A stretch of DNA of 64,000 bases from Antedon mediterranea (GCF_964355755.1 NC_092672.1:35026501-35090500), one strand, 5' to 3'; shown: positions 1 through 11,372, numbered from the stretch's first letter. A program made the numbers and translations. The notes: a model not told the origin generated them from the sequence alone.

Positions 1-137
1 ACACTGCAATGAAGAATTGAGATATTTTTCATTTAATAATCATAATATGGATTCATATAGCGCACATAGTGCTCAAGGCACGTAGATTACCAATATTAAT
101 TACAAAATGTGATGTTATGGTTTCAAATAAGACGTAC

Positions 138-1158
138 CATGGTTTCTTCATGGAGGATATGCCTTTGATATCCTTTTTCTAGCAACTCTCTTGTGTGCTG
201 CCAATACTTCATAAGATCATCTGGTGTTCCATTTGGATCATCTACTGGTGATTGTGAATATCCACATTCCTCCACTGCTTCATCCATTCTCTCCTTTAAC
301 ATCCTCTGGACATCCTGTTGAAGTCTCTTCTTCTTGTTAGCCTCCAAATTGGCCTAAAGTTGACGAGAATAAATACATCAAGCTCTGTCTACACTATCAA
401 ACTTTATGCGACAAAAAAAATGTGATGTGCTCATATATGGACATGATGATGTCATATCACTACCATATTTGGGTACATCACACTTTTTTTGTCAAACTAG
501 TTTGATAGTGTAGACAGAGCTTTACACAAGTTTTTTTGATATTTCAACTAACCACACATCATCAAATATAACAAATTACATTCCTAAAGCACTTACTAAC
601 AATCTTGGTTGAAATTCATATTTGTTGAAATATTCGGCAACAAATTTATGACCAAGAAGAATAAAGATCATCTGGCGACGTTCAGGATCGATCAGTTCTG
701 GTTTGAGCTGAGCGGCAAGACTCCTGCTTACCGAATCTCTCACCTAGAAAAATATTGCACACATTAATGTGGACTGGATTGCAATAAAAGTCTTAAACCT
801 AAAGCTCTGTCTACACTATCAAACTAGTTTGACAAAAAAGTGTGATGTGCCCATATACTGTATGGACATGATGATGTCATATCACTACCATATTTGGGCA
901 CATCACACTTTTTTTGTTAGTTTGATAGTGTAGACAGCCTCTGTCTGGGTCTTTGTATTATTCCAATCCAACTCTGGTGTACAACTGAATGATTACGGTA
1001 AATTGATAAATTAAATTCATAAAATTCATTATCCATTTTTTATGGTGAGTTAACAAATAAATTACCTGTATCCATGGCGATCCTGGTAACAACGTCTCTT
1101 GGAAGACAGAGTTCAGCCATTTTAAAGTGAAAGGTTGACACGTTAACAGAGAATCCAT
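138..1158 (-). CDS. Unrecognised gene, 5' part (three exons, 152 residues visible)
   Basis: Three exons join in phase 0: 1066-1158 (ATG, starts MDSLLTCQPF), 597-743 (starts VRDSVSRSLA) and 138-353 (starts ANLEANKKKR). Each is flanked by clear acceptors (ctag, ttag) and donors (gtaatt, gtaagt, gtacgt). The last donor shows the gene continues past the left edge. The visible protein is charged and mostly helical: a short hydrophobic stretch (MIFILLGHKF) around residues 56-65, then a Lys/Arg/Glu-rich segment resembling a short coiled coil. No signal peptide or obvious catalytic motif is visible. I do not recognise the family. The other ATG frame in exon 1 (starting MAELCLPRDV) fails to join exon 2 in frame, so the 1158 start is preferred. 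Two MITE copies sit in its introns. Confidence 0.6.
380..522. mobile_element. MITE family 1 copy (AAGCTCTGTCTACACTATC ends)
   Basis: Representative copy of the commonest repeat in the window. Near-palindromic, about 130-160 bp. Terminal inverted repeats read AAGCTCTGTCTACACTATC and the complement, followed by tttgtgaca-type or tagtttgacaaaaaa arms, gtgatgtgccca, and a centre with catgatgatgtcatatcac. There is no coding capacity. Several copies are flanked by TA, which suggests Tc1/mariner-type mobilisation. About 32 copies are listed below. Confidence 0.9.
802..938. mobile_element. MITE family 1 copy
   Basis: Intron 1 of the unrecognised left gene. Both arms are present; the right end is altered (tagacagcctctg). 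Confidence 0.85.
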
Positions 1159-2227
1159 AATAAATTAGTAAAATAAATATCTTCAAAATATTAGAAATTA
1201 TTCTCTGATTGAATAAAAACAAACCAACTCGTCATGTCAGAGTCAATTGATGCTTCCTTTTCGAGAAAGTCCTGTATTCTGTGCTTAATATTCCAAGACT
1301 GCATGCACAAAGTTATTTAATATTTCACGGTATAAACAAATATTTGTAACGAAGTTTTCTTTGAATCATTAATGTTCCGAATCATGCACCAAAATGAACA
1401 TCAGGTGAACACAAGGGCAACTTATCCTGTGTACTACCAAAAATAAAAATAACTATTGTTATTTTTGTACTAGTACAGTATTAAAATGATGGTACATTTC
1501 GGCATGCACTCAGTGTGAACATACGTTTATAACAAGTTCAAGCAGCAGACAATGCACTGTCTATATCATTTCTCAATGTCAAAGGCATAAATGTTTATAC
1601 TGTGTAAATACATATTAATTCCTTTGTATAAAATTCAATATTCCTTTGTGTAGACAATATTTGTTCTTGTTTATGTATTAAATTCCATGCAAAATAGTGT
1701 CACTATCAATAAAACACAGCAACAGGATTTTTTTACAAAAGTGTCTTGCTTTAATGCTTTAATCTTCTGTAACCTTAGAAAATACAAACAGAAATAAAAT
1801 TATTAAATCGTAATTAACTAATAACATCATTAATTATCAATTATCATTTAATACTGCATGTATGCTTTACAACATTTTGAATAACAATCTTTTGACATTT
1901 TTTTTTATTACAATAAAATAGAAATATCTAGATAATCGTAATAAAAACACAAACACTAAACAAAAACAACAAATGCACGTTCTGTACATTCAGATCACAT
2001 CACATGTCTTTAAAGGATATTATTGCACGTTTAGTAAGAGATCCAAAATAGATTGTAGTCACAAAGATATTAAGTAAAGATATTGTACTATAATCAATGC
2101 ACTTTTAGATACGAGTTGCATATTAAAAATACCTACATGAAAATCCAAAATAGGTTGTAGTCACATAAAGATAATAAGTAACGATATGTACATAACATTT
2201 GTACTATATCATAATCAATGCACCTTT

Positions 2228-2368
2228 AAGTTCTGTCTTCACTATCAAACTAGTGTGATGTCCTCATATATGGTAGTGATATGCCCAATTATGGTAGTGT
2301 TATGACATCATCATGTCCATATATGAGCACATCACATTTGTTTTGTCACATAAAGTTTGATAGAGCTT
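2228..2368. mobile_element. MITE family 1 copy
   Basis: Starts AAGTTCTGTCTTCAC and ends gatagagctt; the right arm has lost part of its terminal repeat. Confidence 0.8.
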
Positions 2369-2664
2369 TAGATACGAGTTGCATCACAAATACCCTCATG
2401 GATAAATAAACACATACAAGATTTCTTTAGAATTGAAAAATTAACACCTGAATTGGTGAAATAGATTCATCAATTGCTCCAATATACAATCGTATATTAT
2501 TATAAAATGGAAGTACAACAACACAGTAGAATAAATCTTAATAATCTAGTAAAATAAGAACATTCTACAATTTCGATCCTCTCGTCCAAACCTGAAGAAA
2601 AAGTCAAGGTTAGAATCTACTGCACTGACCTAAATACTGTACCAAATCAAAAAAGTTAACGCTA

Positions 2665-2924
2665 TACCATATTTATTCGAATAGACGCTCCGCTTTGAAT
2701 AAACGCACCCCACCCCCCTCCCTTCCCACCTCATTTTGAATATACGCCACCTCGAATAAATGAAATTGTGTTGTATTTTTTCATATCTAGGGGTATTGAC
2801 TTGATTATACATGTTACCATATTACGCACAAAAAAATAAATGCCTCTCCCGAATAAATGCCTCCCTCAAATAAATGCCCTCCTAAAATTAAGAACCCTCC
2901 TCGTTTATTCGAATAAATCTGGTA
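2665..2924. mobile_element. TTATTCGAATA-ended inverted-repeat element
   Basis: Ends read taccatatttattcgaa and ttcgaataaatctggta, flanked by TA. The inside repeats degenerate gaataaa(c/t)gcc units on both arms. A degenerate relative lies at about 7855-8020. Confidence 0.65.
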
Positions 2925-3199
2925 TATATAAACAACAATAACAAAGACACCCAAGACGATAATGATGCATCAGGAATAAATTATATAAAAACAAGGATGT
3001 AGGGTGCTTTTAGAGGAGATGAAAAGCTGATATTTTCACAATGGTTAGGAACCAACATTGTTGATGACCAGCCCACATCATTTCCCACAATCCTATGCTT
3101 ATTCATTCTTTGTATACAAAAATGTAAACAAAATTATAGATAATAACATCTCGTCAATATATATATACAAATTTAAATGATGGGTATAATTTAATTGAT

Positions 3200-3425
3200 T
3201 TAAAGATGTATTGTCCCCTGAAAAACTGTAATTTAAAGCAAAAAATACTCCAATTGGCTGCCAGCCAATGGGTTTTTGGTTGAATGTGACCATTTTGTCA
3301 TTTTATATGAGAAATCATTATTTTTTTACGGAAGGGATTAACTTGATTAAAACTACAAAATAAGCTACTCAAAGTCTGATTAAATTATTCTTCATTTTTT
3401 ATATTTTTGGGGGACAATACATCTT
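3200..3425. mobile_element. MITE family 2 copy (TTAAAGATGTATTGTCCCC ends)
   Basis: Terminal repeats ttaaagatgtattgtcccc and ggggacaatacatctt bracket a 226-bp AT-rich body that includes ccaattggctgccagccaatgg. Related copies are at 11492, 20688, 25996 and 37494. Confidence 0.8.
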
Positions 3426-3492
3426 TGTCCATGTATATTTTTTTATTTTACTTTATTACAAAACAGGTCGTTAAGTTAAGTATTTTAATTAC

Positions 3493-5901
3493 TCAGTTTG
3501 GTCCTTGCATTGATGGTTGATCGTCACCATAGCAATGTTTCATATCTGGGTCTCGGTAAGTATTTTCGTGTTGAACACTCTGGAAATAGAAAAAAAAAGT
3601 CCACAATAAACTGTCTAACTATTATTCTTCTAAAATAACCATCTTCTTATACTGTGTTTGGTAGTCTAGCTGTTGGCATTTCGCGCTTTACTTTTAATAA
3701 TTGTTTGACATAATAATGAATAAAATAACACAAAATGGTTACCTGGCTGGAAACAAGCCTCTGGACTTAAAGGGCCATCCCCTGCTTTCCATGCTTATTT
3801 TCTTGTCTAGTCTTGTATTTTTATATTTAATGTTTCTCTTTTTATTTCATTTACATTATACTGTTTTATATATTTGTACTGTATTTGGATAGCAATAAAT
3901 ATTACTTACTTACTAAGCCAAAAGTTGCTATACAAATAGATCATGTGGATATAAGTCAACTCAAAACCAAAAGTTCATAAGCATGGAGTTATACAGTACA
4001 ATGGTATACAAATTATGAGTGTATTGGTACAATTAATGGCATGATGTGAATGATGAAATATCAACGAGGCAAAGTCGAGTTAAAATATAACCTTTTACCA
4101 TTCACTGAATGCCATTATTTGTACCAATAAACAAATATAAAACATCACACTCAATCTTCGCGGCGGAAGTACAAAATAGGCGGCGCTGTTGTATTTCAAA
4201 AGTAATATTTAAAATATATATTTTCCAAATGCAAGGATTTTTTTTCGTACACAAAAAAATACTATTGAACGACCATTCAACAGTGCATACTATTGCATGC
4301 CATGTGACCCACAATCGTCAAATCAAATGACAGAAATTTATTTAGGTGTTATATAATTAGCTTTACTTACTAATGAAGATGTACGGCATTTAGTTAAGCA
4401 TAGTTCATAATGGTCGTATACAGATGAGAACAAGATTCCAAAGGCTTTGCCTGCTTTACCTAAAACACCCTGTAACACTATTTGCTGAAGAAAACAAAAA
4501 AACTAATTTTAGAATATGCACTACTTTTATAAATAACATATGTTACACAAACAGATATAAACACAGTCGCCTTATTCACCAATCACACTAAAGCTCCGTC
4601 TACACTATAAAATTAGTTTGACAAAAAAGTGTAATGTGCCTAAATATGGTAGTGATATGCTCAAATATGGTAGTGATATGCTCAAATATGGTAGTGATAT
4701 GCTCAAATATGGTAGTGATATGACATCATCATGCCCATATATGGGAACACTTTGGTCACATGAAGTTTGATAGTGTAGACAGAGCTTAAGAGAAATATCT
4801 CACTATTGTGAGATTGGTGAATACGGCCACATGTCTGTAAAATAATGGTTTATTTAGGTTTTAAAATGACTAACCTTATCTGGCCTTAAACAACAAGACA
4901 CACAATTTTCATAGACACTACAGCAGCCTTGATGGTTACAGGTTTCACACGTATACAGCAATGCATTCTCACGCTCTGGATTGCAACAACCATTTGCTAA
5001 AAGGTCTATACGTGGGCACACATAACCTGGAAAATAAGAAAAATAGAGTTTTTGGATTTAAATTACATAACCTAGAAAATAAGAAAAATAGAGTTTTTGG
5101 ATTTAAATTTGTAATAAACATTCTATTTGAATATAGGTCTAATAGAGAGAACACTAAATATTATTTAATTATCATATAAATTAAGAATTGTGTATTTTTA
5201 ACGAAGAAAATATAATTTAAAGGAGTTTAACGCATTGTTTTATTTTATATTTTAATAATATTTATATAAAAAAAATATAAATTTATGTAATATAATTATA
5301 GATAAGCTGTCGCATTGGCCAATCTTTGGAAATGAGTTCAATTTTTTATTGCGCGAATTTACGAGCGTGGGTTTTGATGGAAAATGATGCCAAAGACATT
5401 GATTAATTTATGCACCTTTTTCATCCACTACAACATTTCTCCCCTGTAATGAGTTTCGACATTTGCTTGTGTGGGTGTGGTTCTTGGGCTCAAACTCAAC
5501 TTTCCATTGGAAAGGTGGGCGTGATGGCGATATATTTGTATTTTCTTTTTTTACGAATGAAATTGGATTCTGAAAAAAAAAATTTCAATTTTTAGTCATT
5601 TATCACATATAGAAAATATTAAGTAAATATAGCTCCTAGGCCTTGCCGTTAGTAGGCCTATCTTATACTTAATATGCCTCTTGTTGTACAAGGTAGACCT
5701 GAGCCATATTTCTGCTTTACACAAGGAAACCTAGCCGTGTCGAGTGCCTTTTTCTCTGCTGACAAGAAGGCCAGACAGGGAGAGGGAGAGAGGCAGGAGG
5801 TGGCTTACCTGAGAAAATGTACTGCTCATAAAATACAGAAGTGACAAGAAGAATATAACACCTAAGAACCACCGTTTGCGTAGAATTCGAACAGAAAACA
5901 T
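3493..5901 (-). CDS. SPRING1: SREBF pathway regulator in Golgi (SPRING1, formerly C12orf49)
   Basis: Five exons: 5809-5901, 5416-5569, 4875-5026, 4371-4484 and 3493-3579, giving 199 residues (human about 205). The protein starts [11 protein letters not shown], with a signal-anchor helix at about residues 12-27 ([13 protein letters not shown]). A luminal segment contains PPFQWKVEF and KCRNSLQG, followed by a Cys-rich core ([20 protein letters not shown]). The tail has [14 protein letters not shown] and [11 protein letters not shown], which closely match the vertebrate protein. SPRING is a Golgi membrane glycoprotein needed for SREBP activation through S1P and SCAP. Exon phases are 0,1,0,0. The acceptor of exon 3 lies in a 45-bp tandem duplication (see 5021). 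It is divergently paired with RNFT. Assignment is from remembered family sequence, without a search. Confidence 0.95.
3701..3912 (+). repeat. Probable LINE 3'-tail fragment
   Basis: The stretch ends with gcaataaatattacttacttac, a short-repeat tail of the kind that terminates CR1/L2-like LINE copies, after a hydrophobic open frame with no other gene evidence. It lies in a SPRING1 intron. The call rests on the tail alone. Confidence 0.3.
4591..4787. mobile_element. MITE family 1 copy with expanded core
   Basis: Full terminal repeats (aagctccgtctacact, gtagacagagctt). The unit caaatatggtagtgatatgct is repeated four times in tandem, making this copy about 50 bp longer than normal. It lies in a SPRING1 intron. 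Confidence 0.9.
5021..5108 (-). repeat. 45-bp tandem duplication covering a SPRING1 splice acceptor
   Basis: Two near-identical 45-bp units begin at 5021 and 5066 (cataacctgg/cataacctag, then a shared aataagaaaaatagag). Read on the minus strand, the duplication copies the acceptor and first bases of SPRING1 exon 3. The upstream copy keeps a usable ctag acceptor but would read into an in-frame TAA after four codons, so only the inner acceptor gives the conserved protein. Confidence 0.8.
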
Positions 5902-6690
5902 GAGAAATGGTTAGTTTACTATCTGCTTTGTTATTTATTTTCAAAAAAATGCTTAAAAGTCGATTGCATCATGAAACATTTTCTTTTTTTGTGTGCGCGA
6001 CCATTTTTTTTGTTTTTTTTTTTATAACGATGACGTCATTGTTTGTAGCCTCTCTCTATGTATTTGTAAAATTATAATATTTTCCTAATATTTTTACATG
6101 AAACAAATTACATTAAAAAGCCATAATTAACAGTAGAATAAAAAATAATTTTTGTTTACAAAATATTAATATATAAATGTTATAAATGTATTTTATTTTC
6201 GTTAGTTTTATATAAACTAAAAAGAGCCAGAATGGGATTCCCCTATATTTTTCTAAAACTGTGACCTTGAAAATACAAAACAGAGACTGTTTTTTGGTGT
6301 CAAAATAAACTGACGTGTTATCAAATTACCCCCAAAACGAAACAGTTTACCACGTACGTATTTAATATTCGACAGTGGTAGACCAACTAATAGATAAGAG
6401 GTATATTTTAGATAAAAAATTAGTATTTGTTATAGTAAAAACAGACATTCTGTTTTCAGCACTATTTTTTTAGGTACAGTATTCACTGCGCTTCACTGAC
6501 TGCTGCTGCTATACAAAACAGAGAAAAGTTGTTGAGTTGGTTTTAGGGGGTGGGGGAGTATAATATAAGTATAACTTTTCAACTCAGCCCTTTGATTTAT
6601 ATCTAGTCTAGGCCTAGTTTGACATTCTATATACCATCCGTGTATAAGTTCTCTGATTTGATGTGATTTCTTTTGTCTACACAGGTCGAC
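5902..6690. promoter_or_regulatory. Divergent promoter region, SPRING1 / RNFT
   Basis: This holds 789 bp between the two start codons. A perfect palindromic CRE (TGACGTCA) lies at 6031-6038. The coding exon of RNFT is preceded by a good acceptor (tctacacag, exon from 6685), so RNFT has at least one upstream non-coding exon in this interval. From memory, the human SPRING1 and RNFT2 genes are also adjacent and head-to-head. Confidence 0.65.
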
Positions 6691-9600
6691 ATGGCTGGAT
6701 TGGGAGAAGGAGGAATCGGCGATAATCTAAATTCCATGCTTCGGGGAATAATTCCCGGATTAAACACGATGGACGCTCCTGTTCACCCGGCCCATACCAC
6801 CGATAACCAATCCAACACAGACTCAATCATAATTAACATTCCAACAGAGGGAGGAGGGGGAGATCAGGGGGAGGGTGATCCGAGCGGAAACAACGGTGGT
6901 GGAGCCGCATCCATACCAGAAATGAGAAACCTAAAAACATTATTAGATCGTACTTTGCTGTTTATATTTTTACTTTGTATTAAAATTCTCATAGATCACT
7001 GTTTAGGTAAATCTCTCACTTCAATTTTTTTATGATGTAAAGTTGTTTTTTTTTTTTAAATGAATGTATTTTGCTAACTAATATTGATATGAAATTTCAA
7101 ATAAAAGTTTTATAATAAAATGGATAATTACTTTAAGATTTAATGAAATAACATTTTACATTTATAGGTTTGTTTGTTATTATTGGTCTCATTGGGACAT
7201 TCATTCATCATAATGGGAACCTAAGGCAACAAGTAATCATGAAAGTAAATGTTATCTTTATTTTAATTTATAACAAGTGTAAATACCCTCTCAAATGTGG
7301 TTTTCCAGAGCAATTCCAGTCATTTTTATAAATGTGTGATGATGCATGCAAAAATGTGTATACGCTATACAGTAACAACAAATATACAAAACTCTCTCTT
7401 TTTATGGTATATAATTATAATTATTGTTAAGTAATAATAGTATTTCTTCTCAACATGGATTACACAAGTTAAGTGAGGAAATTGTAATGAAAAATATAGG
7501 ACATCAAGTTAACCTCAGCCCTTCATTTCATCATTTTTAAACCCTGTGCCTACTAAACATTAATATTTTTTCTACTTTCAGGCAAAAAGGAAGATGATGA
7601 AAATGATAACAATGCTGTTGTTTCTGCTTTTTAATATATTCTTTGTTTATTATATATTTAATGATCAACAACTTTACAGAAGGTAATACATTTTCAAAAG
7701 TTAAGATATGAAAAAATACAACACAATTATTATCGAGAAGTGATAAAATACAGTTAAAAATTCCATCAAAATGATTGGCAATTATTGTAGATCATATCAA
7801 TCAATGAATTCTACTACAAATAGAAATGTCTTGTACTGTATTACAATATGCATGTGGCGGGGTGTTTATTTGAGGAAACAAATAAGGAAATGCCCTAGGG
7901 CGTTTGTTCGAGGGGCAGGGGATGCGTTTATTCAAAATGATGTTCTATTGGAGGAGTTGACAAAAAATATCCCCTTAATATAGATAACGCACCCTAACGC
8001 TCTTTTATTTATGGTATTTTGTCCTTTTTTTCAGCTTGATTTTTCGTCAACCAACTTATGAAACGATGGACTTTTGGACTTTACTCTGGATTGTGGGAAT
8101 TACAGATTTCATGATAAAATACTTGACAATAGCAGTGAAAGGAGTTATAACTATGTTACCTCAACAAGTATTAACATTCAAAAAAAGGGTGAGACAATCC
8201 AAAACAATATATTTTCTTTTTGGTGTAGAGTAAAGTTAGTGGAGCTGTAGCTTGGTGGTTAACATGCTTGCCTTCCAATCCTGACGTAGTGCCAGGGTTG
8301 TAACTCACAACTCTTTCAACTCCAGTTAAGCCTCAAATGAGAAACATGATAAATTATAAAATAGTTTATCCATGGTTTATCCATCCTGTAATTGGCGAGT
8401 TTCCTGATGCGTATGAAATATAAAAAAAATTTTAAAAATACTAGTTTACTACATTTAATATTCTTGTGCTTGTACCTTCCTAAACATGGATATTTTTTAA
8501 CTTTCTCTATTACTTGCTTCTTTTTATACCAATAAAATTCCCTTGATGTGTTTAGCTTTTGGTAATCAGTGACTGGAATACCAATGCATTGTATTTTTTA
8601 TTTGATTTATTTCGCCTTTTCATCAATTATTGGATTATCTGGTCACACAAAGTTTCAACGCGATTATCACGCAAGTCAACCGAATCACAATACCCTATTT
8701 CATTTCATTTATTTCGTCAATAACAGTGACAGTGACAGAAAAGCAAACTGAATTGCTGTATAAATTTTCTCAGCCGTCACGGGTGACAAAAAGACAATAA
8801 AAATCATTAGTAATATAAATACTGTATATAAATACAAAGATATATGCAATAAAAAGATAAAAAAATATATAAATATTCAAATGTTAAAAAAAGATAAAAT
8901 TGCAACATATTCCCGTCCAATCTCTCAATCCAACCCCCTAAAGTGTAACAATTAAATTGATTATTTTTCAGGGTAAAATATACTTAATAGTAGAGCAGTT
9001 TTCACAGCTGTACAGGATGCTTACCCCCATCCCCCTCTGGATCCAATATTTGTCAACCTCCGAATCACACTGGTGTATCAACTACAGTTTAGTGTTACTT
9101 TATATCATATTTAAGGTATTTATTATTTCAAAATATTTACATGTTAAAGGCCAATTTACACAGCAGGCGGAAAACTGCGTAACTAGTCCCACATAGAATC
9201 TGTATCTATCCTAAGTGGACTCGCTCCGCGTTGTTTGTAAATGGTCATAAGGAATAAAATAGATTCTATCGCCTGTATTCTTAAACCGGACTTTAGTCGT
9301 AGTTCGAAGTTCGACTTGAAAAAGTCGTAGTTCGAGCTATTACTTCAAATTCGATTAAAAAACGAAGTAGTCGAAGTTTGCAGTTCGACTTAATGAAGTC
9401 GAGCGTTTAGTCGAGTTGCACACGTCTGGGTAACAAAGGCTATACATTGGCCAATGACAAGAGAGTATTTGAGGAGCAGACGAAATTTTGCGCATTCATA
9501 TCACTTTCCATTTTCTTACAACACTTTTTACGCATCAGGACTATACATGAAAAATAATTTTAATCGTTAATTATTAGAACAAGATCAGTATTAATTTAAC

Positions 9601-11121
9601 AGTGAAGTACTTTTGATTAACAACAAACAAAATCTTCAAAATATATTTAGGAACCATGGCGGTACGGTAACTTTTATATTTTCTAGGCCCCCAACAAAGT
9701 ATGATCGCGACGAACCACGCACTTCATAGCGTGACAAGAAAGCGCTAGGCCCCCTAAACATTCCATTGCGTGGTGAATTTCCGCATCTGCCATTGTCGCT
9801 ATGGCGTGACGTAGTTGAAGTCAGACTTGCGCGAAGAAAATTATGTAATTTGTATACAGTTGTAAATAAAGATGATTTTCATTATTATAACATATACCAA
9901 TGTATATTTAATTAAGCTAATATAAAAATAGATATTTCATTCTTCAATATCTGGACAATATAACAACTCAATGACTGTTACGTTTTTCATAAACATCGTT
10001 TAAAAACCATTTAGTCGACCATTTAGCCTGCCCCCTCCAGGACTAAAAAAATCGATCAAAATCCGTCTCGATTTAGTCGAGGTTGGCCTGAATTAGTCGG
10101 CGATTTAGTTGAAGTTCGGTTTATGAATTAAAATGACGTCATTTTTTTAGTTTTAGCTCGAACTACGACTAAAGTCCGGTTTAAGAATACGGGCGTCTAT
10201 ATCTTTATTACTGTTATCGCTCGTCTGTGTAAATTATCCTTTATACATAAAGCCGATTTTTCACTAGGCGAATTTGTTCGCACGATTCGCAGGCGTTAGC
10301 TAATACGCATGCATACAGAAGGATTTGGAAGATGTAAACATGAATACGCATGCGTATAAGCTGACGCTTTCGATTCGCACAAACGAATTCGCCTAGTGAA
10401 AAATCAGTTTAATATTGTTACGTTTTCTGGTTCTCTTAAATCAGGCAAATTGTGAATATAGTATTTGAAAACATTTTTAAAAATTTAATTACATCTTCAT
10501 CGTTTTGTTATAAAATAATAATGTATTTAATCTTTGACTCTCTAGGCAGGAACTCTCATTGATAAGATAAAAGAGGTTTCAGCAGCCACAAAGGGCTTTT
10601 GCTTTGACGTGGTAAGTAAATTATAAGTGGAGCTTTCTTGCTTTCCAATCCCAAGGTCCAGGGTTCAATCCGGACTAATTAATTTTTTTCGTGTTCTCCA
10701 CAGCAATACGGAGTCCACCTCGCAACAGGAGGGTCAACAACTGGTCAAGCTTGTCCGATTTGTCAAGATGAGTATACTGACCCTATTCAACTACAATGCA
10801 AAGTAAGCTTTATTGAATTTAAAAAAAATTGTATTCCTTTCTGCCAAGCATTCCAAAAATTAAACACAATGGAAATATTGTGTCTAGGATCAGAAGTAGA
10901 GATACCACTGGGGATGCCCTAATTACAATTTTTATGACAAAATTTCATATAATTTGAAATAACTCGATATTTCTGATATTTCTTTGCAGCACGTTTTCTG
11001 CGATGAGTGTGTTTCGTTATGGTTTGATCGTGAGCGTACTTGCCCGATGTGTCGTGCTAAGGTCGCTGAAGATCCTGCATGGAAAGACGGAAATACTACT
11101 TTATATATACAGCTATTTTAA
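6691..11121 (+). CDS. RNFT2: RING finger and transmembrane protein (RNFT1/RNFT2 type)
   Basis: Eight exons: 6691-7006, 7168-7244, 7582-7682, 8035-8188, 8972-9115, 10546-10611, 10704-10802 and 10990-11121, giving 362 residues. The N-terminal ~85 residues are Gly/Asn-rich and low complexity. Several hydrophobic helices follow: around 90-105, 107-120, 140-157, 177-195 and 252-263. The C-terminal C3HC4 RING has C303, C306, C318, H320, C323, C326, C337 and C340 (CPICQDE, HVFCDEC, CPMCRAK). The family is an ER-membrane E3 ubiquitin ligase; RNFT1 acts in ER-associated degradation. Naming it RNFT2 rests on adjacency to SPRING1; an invertebrate gene may be ancestral to both vertebrate copies. Introns carry a SINE and a nested transposon cluster. 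Confidence 0.92.
7855..8020. mobile_element. Degenerate relative of the TTATTCG-ended element
   Basis: Contains ggcggggtgtttatttgag, gggcgtttgttcgagg and gatgcgtttattcaa, matching the internal units of the 2665 element. It lies in RNFT intron 3. Confidence 0.4.
8238..8345 (+). mobile_element. SINE family 2 copy, tRNA-like head
   Basis: Starts ggagctgtagcttggtggttaa, a box-A-like head, then tgccttccaatcctgacg and gccagggttgtaact. A reverse-oriented partner is at 36562-36660. It lies in RNFT intron 4. Confidence 0.55.
9147..10241. mobile_element. MITE (AAGGCCAATTTACACAG ends) split by a larger transposon
   Basis: The left arm begins AAGGCCAATTTACACAG and the right arm ends CTGTGTAAATTATCCTT, both flanked by TA (9145-9146, 10242-10243). 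The 926-bp element at 9270-10195 sits inside, leaving a native element of about 160 bp. It lies in RNFT intron 5. Confidence 0.7.
9270..10195. mobile_element. 926-bp non-autonomous DNA transposon, copy 1
   Basis: Inverted ends of nearly 40 bp (cgcctgtattcttaaaccgg, ccggtttaagaatacgggcg) bracket a body with no open frame. Flanked by TCTAT on both sides (9265-9269, 10196-10200). Subterminal regions repeat the motif tagtcg/cgacta many times. A palindromic TGACGTCA lies at 10134-10141. A near-identical copy is at 29066. Confidence 0.9.
10250..10409. mobile_element. MITE family 3 copy, short form (ACTAGGCGAAT ends)
   Basis: Ends aagccgatttttcactaggc and gcctagtgaaaaatcagtt, flanked by TA (10248-10249, 10410-10411). 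A 160-bp deletion form of the 362-bp copies at 16197 and 32089. Confidence 0.85.
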
Positions 11122-11233
11122 ATCATTTTTTTTATATATATATTGAAATTTAAAAAGTTTGATCAAGAAAATATTAAATCTTTTGTAAAAGTAAACATGT
11201 TTAATAACAATAATACATCATATTTTAGTTGTT

Positions 11234-11372
11234 AAGCCTTTGTCTACACTATCAAACTTTATGTGACAAGAAAATGTTATGTGCCCATATATGGAGATGA
11301 TGATGTCATCACTTTCATATTTGGGCATATCACAATTTTTTTCAAACTAGTTTGATAGTTTAGACAGAGCTT
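11234..11372. mobile_element. MITE family 1 copy
   Basis: Both terminal repeats are present (aagcctttgtctacact, gtttagacagagctt), shortly after the RNFT stop codon. Confidence 0.85.

Larger units (their letters stand above)
1159..3492. other. Intergenic region between the unrecognised gene and the SPRING1 3' end
   Basis: No coding exon was found here. The stretch is AT-rich and holds the MITE copy at 2228-2368, the TTATTCG-ended element at 2665-2924 and the TATTGTCCCC-ended element at 3200-3425. The right part probably includes the SPRING1 3' UTR. The upstream promoter of the left gene should lie just right of 1158, but no clear core element is visible. Confidence 0.5.

Noticed and set aside
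1040-1222. Alternative first exon starting MAELCLPRDVV
   Set aside because: It ends in phase 1 at the donor, which does not join the VRDSVSRSLA exon in frame; the 1158 start does.
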